Shown here: in pieces, positions 36,780 to 45,331 of the stretch
Position numbering within the stretch: position 1 is the stretch's first letter
How the letters are laid out: each line of letters starts with the position of its first letter
DNA from: Halorubrum lacusprofundi ATCC 49239
Lineage (GTDB): Archaea > Halobacteriota > Halobacteria > Halobacteriales > Haloferacaceae
Length of the DNA stretch: 64,000 nucleotides
Direction of reading: 5' to 3'
NCBI RefSeq assembly: GCF_000022205.1
Contig: NC_012029.1
Span: 868,001 to 932,000 of the forward strand
Notes under the pieces: model-generated
Seen by the model: the letters and a program-made list of their open reading frames with translations, nothing else
Told to the model about the DNA's origin: nothing
Database searches by the model: none
Made by a program: the position numbers and the translations under genes

Positions 36780-39700
36780 ATGACCGAGCCACGTAGTAAC
36801 ACCCGGGAGGTATCGGAGCGGGATCTCTCGGGCCACGGTGGGGGGCTTGCGGCAGTAACGGACGAGCGTTCGAACTGCGGGATCGGCGGAATCGTTGATC
36901 TCGACGGCGATCCGAGCCACGGAACGGTGGCCGACGCCGTCGAACTGCTCGAGAACCTCGAACACCGCGGTACGACGGGCGCCGAGGAGAACACGGGCGA
37001 CGGCGCCGGCATCATGGTCGCGCGCCCCGACGACTTCTTCCGCGAGGTCGTCGACGCCGATCTGCCCGAGGTGTACGCCGTCGGCTCCGTGTTCATGCCG
37101 ACCGAACCGAGCGTGCAGGCCGAGATCCACGACGTTATCGCGGAGGTGTTCTCCGTGTACGGACTGGAGGTCTTGGAGTGGCGCTCTGTCCCGACGGACA
37201 ACGCGGATCTGGGCGCGACCGCGCTCGACTCCGAACCGGAGGTCGCCCAGCTGTTCGTCGCGCCCGTCGAGGGCGCCGGCCTCGCAGAGCGGTTCACCAG
37301 CGAGGAGACGCGCCCCGACGACGCCGACCCGGAGATCCTCGGCTTCGATCGCGCGCTGTACGCCGCGCGCCGCGAGATCGAGAACGCGGTGTCCGACATC
37401 GACGGCGCCGGCCGGTTTTACGTCTGCTCGCTCGACCGCCAGCGCGTCGTGTACAAGGGCCTCCTCAAGGGCTCGCAGCTCGCCGGCTACTATCCGGACC
37501 TGACCGACGAGCGCTTCGCGAGCCACGTCGCCTTGGTCCACGCGCGCTTCTCGACGAACACGCTCGGCGCGTGGCACCTCGCGCACCCGTACCGCAACAT
37601 CGTCCACAACGGCGAGTTCAACACGATCCGCGGGAACGTCAACTGGATGCGCGCCCGCGAGAACGACCTCGATCACCCGGCGTTCGGTGCGGAACTCGAC
37701 ACGATCAAGCCGGTGATCGACGATCCCAACCAATCGGACACCGCGAGCGTCGACAACGCGGTCGAGCTCCTCTTGCAGGCCGGCCGCGACCTCCCGCACA
37801 CCCTCCGGATGCTGATCCCGGAGGCGTTCCGCGACGACGACCTGATGGAGCAGGCTCGCGCAGATTTCTACGACTACCACGCCTCGCTCGTCGAGCCGTG
37901 GGACGGCCCCGCGCTCGTCATCGGCTTCGACGGCGACCGCGTCGCCGGCGTCCTCGACCGCAACGGGCTCCGCCCGTGCCGGTACGAGGTAACCGAGGAC
38001 AATCGACTCGTGGTCGGCAGCGAGGTCGGCGCGCTCCCGACCGAGCCAGCGGACGTGCGGCGCCGCGGCCGGCTCCAGCCGGGTGAGATCTTCGTCGCCG
38101 ACCCCGAGCAGGGGCGGATCGTCCCCGACGACGAGGTGTTCGACGACCTCACCGACGAGAAGTACGGCGAGTGGGTCGCCGAGCGGCAGGTCGCCCTCGA
38201 CGAGATCGTCGAAGAGGACGATGTCGCCGCCGGGGTCGAGTCAGAATCCGACGATAGCGACGACACCGGCGAAGACGGCGACGCCGAGCCCACCGTGCGA
38301 GCCCACCAAGCCGCGTTCGGCTACACCACCGACTCGCTGGACCATCTCGTCGAACCGATGGCGAGAGACGGAAAGGACCCGGTCGGTTCGATGGGCGACG
38401 ACACCCCGCTGTCGGTGCTCGCCGATGTCGACCGCCCGCTGTTCACCTACTTCAAACAGCTGTTCGCGCAGGTGTCGAACCCGCCGATCGACTATATCCG
38501 CGAGGAGCTCGTCACCTCGCTGGAGACCCGGATCGGCAACCAGCGCAACCTGCTGGACGAGACGCCCGAACACGCCGAGCAGATCGTCTCCGACACCCCC
38601 GTGCTCACCGACGCGGAGACGGCCGCGCTGCGCGAACTCCCTGGCCCGGGCGAACGCGAGCCGGCCGACAGAAAGGGCGACGAGCCGGACGCGTCGTCGT
38701 TCACCTCGGTAGTCGTCGACGTGACGTACGACCGCGACGGGTCGCTGGTCGACGCGGTGAATCGAATCCGTGAGGACGCCGCGACCGCAATCGAGGACGG
38801 CGCCGACGCCGTGGTCCTCTCGGACCGGGCGGTCGGGACGGACCGACTCGCGGTGCCGAGCCTGCTCGCGACCGGCGCGGCTCACCACCACCTCGTCCGC
38901 AACGGGCTGCGGAACCGCGCGGGGCTCGTCGTCGAGTCCGGCGAGCCGCACGAGGTCCACCACCTCGCGACGCTAGTCGGGTACGGCGCGGACGCGGTCG
39001 ACCCGTACCTCGCGTACGCCTCCATCGCCGACGTTGTCGCCGGCCCCGACGGCGCTGACGAGGACGAGGCGCTGGCCGCCTACCGGCACGCGCTGGAGGA
39101 CGGCCTCCTCAAGACGATGGCGAAGATGGGCATCTCGACGATGGAGTCGTACCAGGGCGCGCAGATCTTCGAGGCCGTCGGGCTCTCGTCGTCGTTCGTC
39201 GCCGAGTACTTCGAGGGCACCGAGATCCGCACCGAGGGGATCGGTATCGGAGAGATCGAAGACGACCTCCGGACGCGCCACGCGATGGCGTTCGGCGCCG
39301 ACCCCGAACTGGAGACCACCGGCGAGTACGAACACCGCTCGTCGGGGATCAAACACGGCTGGAACCCGCAGACGGTCGGGACGCTCCAGCAGGCGGTCCG
39401 GGGCGGCGACTACGAGCAGTACCAAGAGTTCGCGGAGTTGGTCAACGACGAGTCCGAGAAGCTACAGACCCTGCGCGGACTCTTGGAGTTCGAGTCCGAC
39501 CGTGACGCCGTCCCGGTCGAGGAGGTCGAACCGGTCGAGTCGATCGTCGAGCGCTTCTCGACGGCCGCGATGAGCCTCGGAAGCATCTCGCCCGAAGCCC
39601 ACGAGAACAACGCGATCGCGATGAACCGGCTCGGCGCGAAGTCGAACACGGGCGAGGGCGGCGAGCCTCCGGAGCGATTCGGCACCGAAAAGGAGTGTAA

Positions 39701-41483
39701 CGTCAAGCAGGTCGCGTCCGGCCGGTTCGGCGTCACCTCCGAGTACCTCGCGAGCGCAGACGAGCTGCAGATCAAGATGGCACAGGGGTCGAAGCCCGGC
39801 GAGGGCGGCCACCTCCCCGGCAAGAAGGTCAACGAGATGATCGCGCACGTCCGGTGTTCCACTCCCGGTGTCGGGCTCATCTCGCCGCCGCCACAACACG
39901 ACATCTACTCGATCGAGGACCTCAAGCAGCTCATCTTCGATCTGAAGGCTGCGAGTCCCGACGCCGATGTCAACGTGAAGCTGGTCTCCGAGGCCGGAAT
40001 CGGTACCATCGCGGCCGGCGTCGCGAAGGCGAACGCCGACGTGGTGCACGTCTCCGGCCACGACGGCGGGACCGGTGCCTCACCGAAGACATCGATCAAG
40101 AACGCTGGGCTTCCGTGGGAGCTCGGGCTTGCGGAGGCGAACCAGATGCTCCGCGCGACCGGCCTCCGGGACCGCATCCGCGTGACGGCCGACGGCGGGC
40201 TCAAGACCGGGCGCGACGTGGCGGTCGCCGCCGCGCTCGGCGCCGAGGAGTACGTGTTCGGCACCGCGTCGCTCGTCACCGCCGGCTGCGTGATGGCGCG
40301 ACAGTGCCACGAGAACACCTGTCCCGTCGGCGTCGCGACCCAGCGCGAGGACCTCCGCCAGCGCTTCCCCGGCCAGCCGGACCACGTCATCAACTACATG
40401 ACGTTCATCGCGCAGGAGCTCCGCGAACTCATGGCCGACCTCGGGTACACCGAGGTCGAGGAGTTCATCGGCCGGCCCGAGCTCCTCTCGCAGCGCGAGA
40501 CCGACCACGAGAAGGCCAAACACCTCGACCTGTCGGCGGTCATCGCCGAGCCCGCGGGCGACGCCCGCACGAAGACCCGCGAGCAGGACGACGCCGACAT
40601 CGACGACCTGCTCGACTGGGATCTCATCGAGGAGGCGAGCCCGGCCATCGAGGACGGCGCGCCCGTCGCGCTCACCCGCGACGTGGAGAACGTCGACCGC
40701 GCAATCGGCGCAACCCTCTCGAACCGGATCGTCTCCGAACACGGCGGTGACGGGCTCCCGGACGACACCGTCACTTGTCGGTTCGACGGCTACGCGGGCC
40801 AGAGCTTCGGCGCGTTCCTCGCGCCGGGGATCACCATGGAGCTGTCCGGCGCAGCCAACGACTATGTCGGCAAAGGCCTCTCCGGCGGCCGGATCGTGAT
40901 CAACACGCCCGAGGAAGCCGGCTACGACCCCGCCGAGAACGTCGTCGCCGGCAACGTCGGACTGTACGGCGCTACCGCGGGCGAGGTCTACGTCAACGGC
41001 GTCGCCGGCGAGCGGTTCGGCGTCCGCAACTCCGGCGTGAAGGCCGTCGTCGAGGGCGTGGGCGACCACGGCTGCGAGTACATGACCGGGGGCGCCGTCG
41101 CCGTGCTCGGCGACACCGGGCGAAACTTCGCGGCCGGGATGTCCGGCGGCGTCGCGTACGTGTACGACCCTGACGACCGGCTCGACGCCCGCGTGAACCG
41201 CGGAATGGTGTCGCTCTCGGAGACCCTCGATGAGTCCGACGAACGCATGCTCCGCCGGCTCGTCGAGAACCACCGCGCGTACACCGACAGCGACCGGGCG
41301 GCCGAGCTGCTCGACGACTGGGCGGCCGCGCTCGACGACTTCGTGCGCGTCTTCCCCGACGCCTACGCCGAGGTCATCGCCGAGGGCACGGGCGCCGACG
41401 TACGCGAGGAGCTGCCGGAACCCGCCGCCGCGGTTCCCGGCTCCGCGTCCGACGCGACCGAGCAGGCGTCGAGCGACGACTGA
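36780..41483 (+). CDS. gltB: Glutamate synthase large subunit
   Basis: 1,567 residues. The N-terminal class II amidotransferase domain has its nucleophile Cys in SNCGIGGIVD near residue 35, so about 34 residues should be removed in maturation. The central domain contains KMGISTMESYQGAQIFEAVG. The FMN domain contains SLGSISPEAHENNAIAMNRL, GAKSNTGEGGEPPER, HVSGHDGGTGASP and the 3Fe-4S loop CHENTCPVG. The C-terminal beta-helix (GGxxxG repeats) is complete. It makes two glutamates from glutamine and 2-oxoglutarate. No gltD-type subunit is adjacent, so reductant could come from ferredoxin or a distant partner. A 25-residue acidic insertion occurs near 490. Confidence 0.96.
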   Translation: MTEPRSNTREVSERDLSGHGGGLAAVTDERSNCGIGGIVDLDGDPSHGTVADAVELLENLEHRGTTGAEENTGDGAGIMVARPDDFFREVVDADLPEVYAVGSVFMPTEPSVQAEIHDVIAEVFSVYGLEVLEWRSVPTDNADLGATALDSEPEVAQLFVAPVEGAGLAERFTSEETRPDDADPEILGFDRALYAARREIENAVSDIDGAGRFYVCSLDRQRVVYKGLLKGSQLAGYYPDLTDERFASHVALVHARFSTNTLGAWHLAHPYRNIVHNGEFNTIRGNVNWMRARENDLDHPAFGAELDTIKPVIDDPNQSDTASVDNAVELLLQAGRDLPHTLRMLIPEAFRDDDLMEQARADFYDYHASLVEPWDGPALVIGFDGDRVAGVLDRNGLRPCRYEVTEDNRLVVGSEVGALPTEPADVRRRGRLQPGEIFVADPEQGRIVPDDEVFDDLTDEKYGEWVAERQVALDEIVEEDDVAAGVESESDDSDDTGEDGDAEPTVRAHQAAFGYTTDSLDHLVEPMARDGKDPVGSMGDDTPLSVLADVDRPLFTYFKQLFAQVSNPPIDYIREELVTSLETRIGNQRNLLDETPEHAEQIVSDTPVLTDAETAALRELPGPGEREPADRKGDEPDASSFTSVVVDVTYDRDGSLVDAVNRIREDAATAIEDGADAVVLSDRAVGTDRLAVPSLLATGAAHHHLVRNGLRNRAGLVVESGEPHEVHHLATLVGYGADAVDPYLAYASIADVVAGPDGADEDEALAAYRHALEDGLLKTMAKMGISTMESYQGAQIFEAVGLSSSFVAEYFEGTEIRTEGIGIGEIEDDLRTRHAMAFGADPELETTGEYEHRSSGIKHGWNPQTVGTLQQAVRGGDYEQYQEFAELVNDESEKLQTLRGLLEFESDRDAVPVEEVEPVESIVERFSTAAMSLGSISPEAHENNAIAMNRLGAKSNTGEGGEPPERFGTEKECNVKQVASGRFGVTSEYLASADELQIKMAQGSKPGEGGHLPGKKVNEMIAHVRCSTPGVGLISPPPQHDIYSIEDLKQLIFDLKAASPDADVNVKLVSEAGIGTIAAGVAKANADVVHVSGHDGGTGASPKTSIKNAGLPWELGLAEANQMLRATGLRDRIRVTADGGLKTGRDVAVAAALGAEEYVFGTASLVTAGCVMARQCHENTCPVGVATQREDLRQRFPGQPDHVINYMTFIAQELRELMADLGYTEVEEFIGRPELLSQRETDHEKAKHLDLSAVIAEPAGDARTKTREQDDADIDDLLDWDLIEEASPAIEDGAPVALTRDVENVDRAIGATLSNRIVSEHGGDGLPDDTVTCRFDGYAGQSFGAFLAPGITMELSGAANDYVGKGLSGGRIVINTPEEAGYDPAENVVAGNVGLYGATAGEVYVNGVAGERFGVRNSGVKAVVEGVGDHGCEYMTGGAVAVLGDTGRNFAAGMSGGVAYVYDPDDRLDARVNRGMVSLSETLDESDERMLRRLVENHRAYTDSDRAAELLDDWAAALDDFVRVFPDAYAEVIAEGTGADVREELPEPAAAVPGSASDATEQASSDD

Positions 41484-41514
41484 TTCGGACTCGGCGGGGC
41501 TCGCTTTTTAAGCG

Positions 41515-41519
41515 CTTAC
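41515..41519 (+). terminator. Oligo-T termination signal after gltB
   Basis: A run of five T (GCTTTTTAAG) lies 32 bp after the gltB stop, before the convergent ABC exporter gene ends. Archaeal RNA polymerase terminates at such U-runs. No strong hairpin precedes it. Confidence 0.4.
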
Positions 41520-41533
41520 CTGTTCTGGCCGTT

Positions 41534-43570
41534 TCAATCGTCGAGCGTCTCGCTCTCGACGGTCTCCCCTTCCATCGCCCGCTCGACCGCGCGGTCGACG
41601 TGGCGCTCGTGGGCGCGCTCGACGAACTCCTCCGGAAGCTCATCGATCTCGCCGGCCTGCACGCCCCAGAGCTTCGCGTAGAGGCCGTCAGCGTCGAGGA
41701 GATCGTCGTGAGTCCCGCGCTCGGCGACCCCGCCGTCCTCCAACACGAGCGTCAAGTCCGCGTCGGTCACGGTCGAGAGCCGATGCGCGATGACGAAGGT
41801 GGTGCGGTCGGCGGCGAGTTCGTCGAGCGAGCGCTGGATGAGCATCTCCGTCTCGGTGTCGACCGCGGAGATCGCCTCGTCGAGGATCAGGATCGCGGGA
41901 TCCTGTAAGACGACCCGCGCGATGGCGACGCGCTGGCGCTGGCCGCCGGAGAGCTTCACGCCGCGCTCGCCGATCCGCGTGTCGTAGCCGTTCGGCAGCG
42001 AGTCGATAAACTCGTGCGCCTCGGCGGCCTTCGCGGCCTCGATCACGCGGTCGCGGACCTCGCTTTTCGCGTCAGCGCCTGCGCTTCTGCCCTCGGTGTC
42101 GACGCCCGTGAACCGCCCGTACCGGATGTTCTCGGCGATGGTGCCGTCGAACAGCGTGGTGTCCTGCGCCACGTAGCCCACGTTCGATCGGAGGCTCTCG
42201 ACGGTGAGGTTCCGTACGTCGTGGCCGTCGACCCGGACCGCGCCTTCGGTCACGTCGTACAGCCGCAAGAGGAGTTTGAGGAGGGTCGACTTTCCAGCAC
42301 CGGTCGGACCGACCAGCGCGACGGTGTCGCCGGGATTGGCCTCGAAGGAGACGTTCCGGATCACCTCCTCGTCAGCGTCCGCGGGGTCGACGAGAGCGTT
42401 CTCGGCGTAGGCGAACGAGACGTCGTCGTACTCGACGGCGCCGGCGACGCTGCTGCTTTTTCCCCCGAGATCGATCGCGTCCTCGCCGTCCGTGATTCGG
42501 ATTGGGATGTCGCGGAGGCCGAAGACGCGCTCGCAGGAGGCCTTCGCGTTCTCGTACTGGTCGATGATGTTCGACACCTCCGCCAGCGGGGCGACGAACT
42601 GCTGGGTCAGGAGGACGAACGTGACGAACGTCCCCACCGTGAGCGTCGTCGAGAACGGGCCCGGCGGCCCGGCCGAGAGCCAGTACCCGCCGACCGCGAA
42701 GGTGGCGGCGAACGCGAGACCGGCGAACAGCTCCATCCCCGGCCGGTAGACGTAGTTGAGCCGGAGGATCGACATCGTGCGCTCGAAGTACTGCTGCGAG
42801 GCGGTCTCGACGCGGTCGCTCTCGTGGGCCTCGGTGTGGGAGGTCTTGACGAGTTCGACACCGGCGAGGGCGTTTTCGAGCGCCGTGTTGAGGTCGCCGA
42901 CGACGGAGCGTTGGGCGACGTACCGCGGCTCGACCGCCCGCATGAACCACACCGTGAAGAGGATCATCAGGGGGATGACAGAGAGGGTGACCACTGCAAG
43001 CTCATGGTTGTAGTAGAAGAGGACGCCCGCGATGCCGACGAGCATCACGCCGAGGCGCGCGGAGTTCTGGAGCGCGTTATCCAGGAAGACCTCCAGGTTC
43101 GAGGCGTCGTTGTTGAGGACGCTCATCACCTCGCCGGTCTGTTTGTCGTCGAAGAAGGTCATGTCGAGCCGCTGCATCCGGTCGAAGGAGTCGGTCCGGA
43201 CCGCGTGCATCACGCGGTGTGCGAAGTTGTTCGCGGCGATCCCGTAGATCCACGTGAAGACGCCGGTTATGAGGAACGACCCGACGATGAGCGCGACCGA
43301 GAGCCGGAACTGCGCGGGCCCCGCGGTCGGTAACCACGCGTCCGGAACGATCGGGAGGGTGTACGGGCCGGTTCCGGTGAAGACGGCGTCGATGGCGACA
43401 CCGAGCACGACCGGCGGGACCAGCCCCGCGACGCGGGCGATCACATTCGCGGCCATCCCGATCGCGAGCCAGTGTGCTTCGAGAGCGCCGTACTCGCGGA
43501 ACAGTCGCAGGAGGGGCCGATCGACCCGATCGCGGTACACTTCGAAGGCGTTGCGATCGTCGGCAGCCAT
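41534..43570 (-). CDS. ABC exporter with fused membrane and ATPase domains
   Basis: 678 residues. A six-helix exporter domain (about 35-340) includes FAHRVMHAVRTDSFDRMQRL and FFDDKQTGEVMSVLNND, the coupling loops of type I exporters. The ATPase domain (about 390-640) has Walker A GPTGAGKSTLLKLLLRLYD, signature LSGGQRQRVAIARV, Walker B ILILDEAISAVD and the switch VIAHRLST. It works as a dimer and exports lipids, peptides or drugs; the substrate is unknown. The ATG at 43570 is chosen because the longer frame to 43822 enters the repeat region and has a non-haloarchaeal Arg-rich composition. Confidence 0.93.
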   Translation of the reverse strand: MAADDRNAFEVYRDRVDRPLLRLFREYGALEAHWLAIGMAANVIARVAGLVPPVVLGVAIDAVFTGTGPYTLPIVPDAWLPTAGPAQFRLSVALIVGSFLITGVFTWIYGIAANNFAHRVMHAVRTDSFDRMQRLDMTFFDDKQTGEVMSVLNNDASNLEVFLDNALQNSARLGVMLVGIAGVLFYYNHELAVVTLSVIPLMILFTVWFMRAVEPRYVAQRSVVGDLNTALENALAGVELVKTSHTEAHESDRVETASQQYFERTMSILRLNYVYRPGMELFAGLAFAATFAVGGYWLSAGPPGPFSTTLTVGTFVTFVLLTQQFVAPLAEVSNIIDQYENAKASCERVFGLRDIPIRITDGEDAIDLGGKSSSVAGAVEYDDVSFAYAENALVDPADADEEVIRNVSFEANPGDTVALVGPTGAGKSTLLKLLLRLYDVTEGAVRVDGHDVRNLTVESLRSNVGYVAQDTTLFDGTIAENIRYGRFTGVDTEGRSAGADAKSEVRDRVIEAAKAAEAHEFIDSLPNGYDTRIGERGVKLSGGQRQRVAIARVVLQDPAILILDEAISAVDTETEMLIQRSLDELAADRTTFVIAHRLSTVTDADLTLVLEDGGVAERGTHDDLLDADGLYAKLWGVQAGEIDELPEEFVERAHERHVDRAVERAMEGETVESETLDD

Positions 43571-43660
43571 GGGCGTACGAGCGCGGCGAGCCAAATGTAT
43601 CCGACGGCTTCGGCGGGCCGTTCCGGGTCCCGATCGGGAGGACGATCGGAGTGTCGATGG

Positions 43661-44035
43661 CTTATAAATGACGTGCGGCCGGCGCGTGCCTCCGAGCGCC
43701 CTATGGGCGCGAGTAGGGAGAGACCGAAGCGCCTCGCTGTCACCGGCGCATCGCGCCGGCTGCAAGCGAGAGCTTCGCTCTCGCCCTGCCGCGAGGACGA
43801 AGCACGGCGATGCAAGCACCACAGCGAAGCTCTCTCGTCATCGCCGGAAATCGGAAATTTCCGGCTAGCAGTCAGAATCCGACGGATTCTGACGACATCA
43901 CGAGACGCCTTCGGCGTCTCGAACGACAGCGAGTCGCGCGAGTCGTCGCGGCTGGGGCTTTGGAGGCGTTCCCAGTGAGTAGACGGAGACTCACGAGATC
44001 CTCACTTACGCGTCCAATCGTCGGACCGCTTATTA
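43661..44035 (-). repeat. Hairpin-cassette intergenic element, copy 2 (reversed)
   Basis: About 375 bp between the divergent exporter and SRPBCC genes. Read on the minus strand it shows the same end blocks as copies 1 and 3: GGAACGCCTCCAAAGCCCCA at one end, and GCTCGGAGGCACGCGCC followed by a TTATAA end at the other. Internally at least six perfect hairpins occur: 43696-43710 (GCGCCC), 43743-43759 (CCGGCGC), 43766-43784 (GCGAGAGC), 43844-43864 (CCGGAAAT), 43871-43893 (GTCAGAATCC) and 43901-43921 (CGAGACGCC). Their loops are 3 nt, except 5 nt at 43844 (CGGAA). The internal set differs from the other copies. Confidence 0.85.
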
Positions 44036-44057
44036 GGCACCGGCCGAACCTCCCTGC

Positions 44058-44648
44058 GTGGACGAACTCGTCGTGAGCACAGATGTGCACGCCGACCCCG
44101 AAGACGTGTACGCGTTCCTGCTCGACTTCCCGCGGTACGCCAACTACTCGAAGTACCTTCGGGAAGTGCGGACACTGGAGGGCGAGGGCGGACCGGGTAC
44201 CTGCTACGCGCTAACGTTCGCGTGGTGGAAGATCACCTACACGGCCCACTCGCGTGTGACCGGCGTCGAGCCACCCGAGCGGATCGACTGGGAGATCACG
44301 AAGGACATCGACGCCGGCGGGTGTTGGCGGGTGACACCGGCGGAGTCGGAGGGCGCCTCCGACCCCGCCGCCTCTGACAGCAACGACGCCAACGACGCCA
44401 ACGACACCGACGACGATCTGACCGACCGACCGTGCAAGGTCGCGCTCGAAGTCGAGTTCGACCCCGGCTCAGCAAGCTCGGACGCGCTCGATCTCCCGAT
44501 GCTCGTCTCGCTCGACTGGGTGGTGAAAAAGGCGATTCCCTTGATCAGAGGCGAGGCCGAGCGTGTCATCGAGCGCGCCGTGCGTGACCTCGAGGGGTCG
44601 AATCGCGACGTCGATCTCGACGTGTACGTCGATTCCGCGCGGATCTGA
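44058..44648 (+). CDS. SRPBCC (START-like) family protein
   Basis: 196 residues, GTG start. VVSTDVHADPEDVYAFLLDF and PRYANYSKYLREVRTLEGEG are the opening strand and helix of polyketide-cyclase/START-like domains. AHSRVTGVEPPERIDWEITK fits the next strands, and AERVIERAVRDLEG the long C-terminal helix. An acidic Asn/Asp-rich loop near 110-130 is an insertion. These proteins bind hydrophobic ligands; the ligand is unknown. A GTG five codons downstream is an alternative start. Confidence 0.82.
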   Translation: MDELVVSTDVHADPEDVYAFLLDFPRYANYSKYLREVRTLEGEGGPGTCYALTFAWWKITYTAHSRVTGVEPPERIDWEITKDIDAGGCWRVTPAESEGASDPAASDSNDANDANDTDDDLTDRPCKVALEVEFDPGSASSDALDLPMLVSLDWVVKKAIPLIRGEAERVIERAVRDLEGSNRDVDLDVYVDSARI

Positions 44649-44692
44649 GCGCGTGTGGGAGTCAGTGTCGACGGTGTCGCCGAGTCGAAGGT

Positions 44693-44703
44693 CTTAATAT
44701 ATC
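44693..44703 (+). promoter_or_regulatory. TATA element of the tRNA-Ala gene
   Basis: CTTAATATATCC lies 28-38 bp before the mature tRNA 5' end, a standard box A position for a stable RNA gene. Confidence 0.6.
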
Positions 44704-44730
44704 CAGCGGGGAACGAATGAATGCGTACGA

Positions 44731-44802
44731 GGGCTCGTAGATCAGTGGTAGATCATCCCCCTGGCACGGGGAAGGCCCGGGGTTCAAATCCCCGCGAGTC
44801 CA
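44731..44802 (+). tRNA. tRNA-Ala (GGC anticodon)
   Basis: 72 nt with a full cloverleaf. The acceptor stem is GGGCTCG/CGAGTCC with one G-U, the D stem GATC/GATC, the anticodon stem TCCCC/GGGGA with loop CTGGCAC (anticodon GGC), and the T arm CGGGG-TTCAAAT-CCCCG. The discriminator is A; CCA is not encoded. It decodes GCC and GCU. The accessory island begins directly after it, which suggests it served as an integration site in the past. Confidence 0.97.
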
Positions 44803-44934
44803 CTACCGTTTTGCGGCTGTGACCAGAGTTCTTCACTGCAAGGTAGGACTCTTCTAACAGCTAGATTCGAAACTTTTGGGCTAGACTCTTCGTTCTAAGT
44901 TCTCGTTTGTAGAGAAATGAGAAATTGTGAAATT
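44803..44934. other. Start of accessory island, no gene seen
   Basis: 132 bp of visibly AT-richer sequence immediately downstream of tRNA-Ala. No reading frame or tRNA 3'-end duplication is seen. Confidence 0.5.
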
Positions 44935-45077
44935 GGGCCTTGTTTAGACGCTCCCGAGAACGTGGGCTAGTGTCTGTGTCGGCTGAACGATATCTGTCTA
45001 TGAGAGCCTCTCTATTCGATTTTGCTCTTCAGATAGCGACCGTTCCGTCCGATCTACGTTGCGTCTAAACAAGGCCC
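44935..45077. mobile_element. 143-bp MITE with 17-bp perfect terminal inverted repeats
   Basis: GGGCCTTGTTTAGACGC at 44935-44951 is exactly inverted at 45061-45077. The interior holds no reading frame, so this is a non-autonomous element. A clear target-site duplication is not visible at the flanks. It sits immediately upstream of a PAS-kinase remnant and may have truncated it. No full-length element with these ends is in the window. Confidence 0.8.
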
Positions 45078-45320
45078 ACAGGGTGTATTCAGGGAGATTA
45101 TTGCCAACGCTACACCGACGATCTTCTGTGTGAGGAACCCTCAGCGACCATCGGCAAGTTCATCCATAAACTCCTCGCAAACGAAAAAGCGGAGACGTTC
45201 GCAGCGAACATTGATCAAGCACTACAAACAGGGGTCGTCCAGGAATTGGAATACTCGTTGCCTATTGAGGGGAAGACCCGTACATTCGCCGGCTACATGG
45301 CTCATGGATGCGGATGTTGA
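45078..45320 (+). pseudogene. Fragment of a PAS-domain sensor kinase
   Basis: The frame open from the MITE edge to TGA at 45318-45320 gives about 80 residues. The stretch YTDDLLCEEPSATIGKFIHK and then NIDQALQTGVVQELEYSLPI resembles the second half of haloarchaeal PAS domains (pattern: LLY-DP-x2-IG then N-x2-ALETGEVQ-x-EYSL-VEGE-x-RTF). There is no start codon, no kinase part and no continuation, so it is a relic truncated at both ends. The MITE marks the 5' break. Confidence 0.65.
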
Positions 45321-45331
45321 TGAGCCGCTCG

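Noticed and set aside
43661-44035. CRISPR array interpretation of the hairpin element
   Set aside because: The hairpins differ in sequence from each other, there are no regular direct repeats with spacers, and no cas gene is present.
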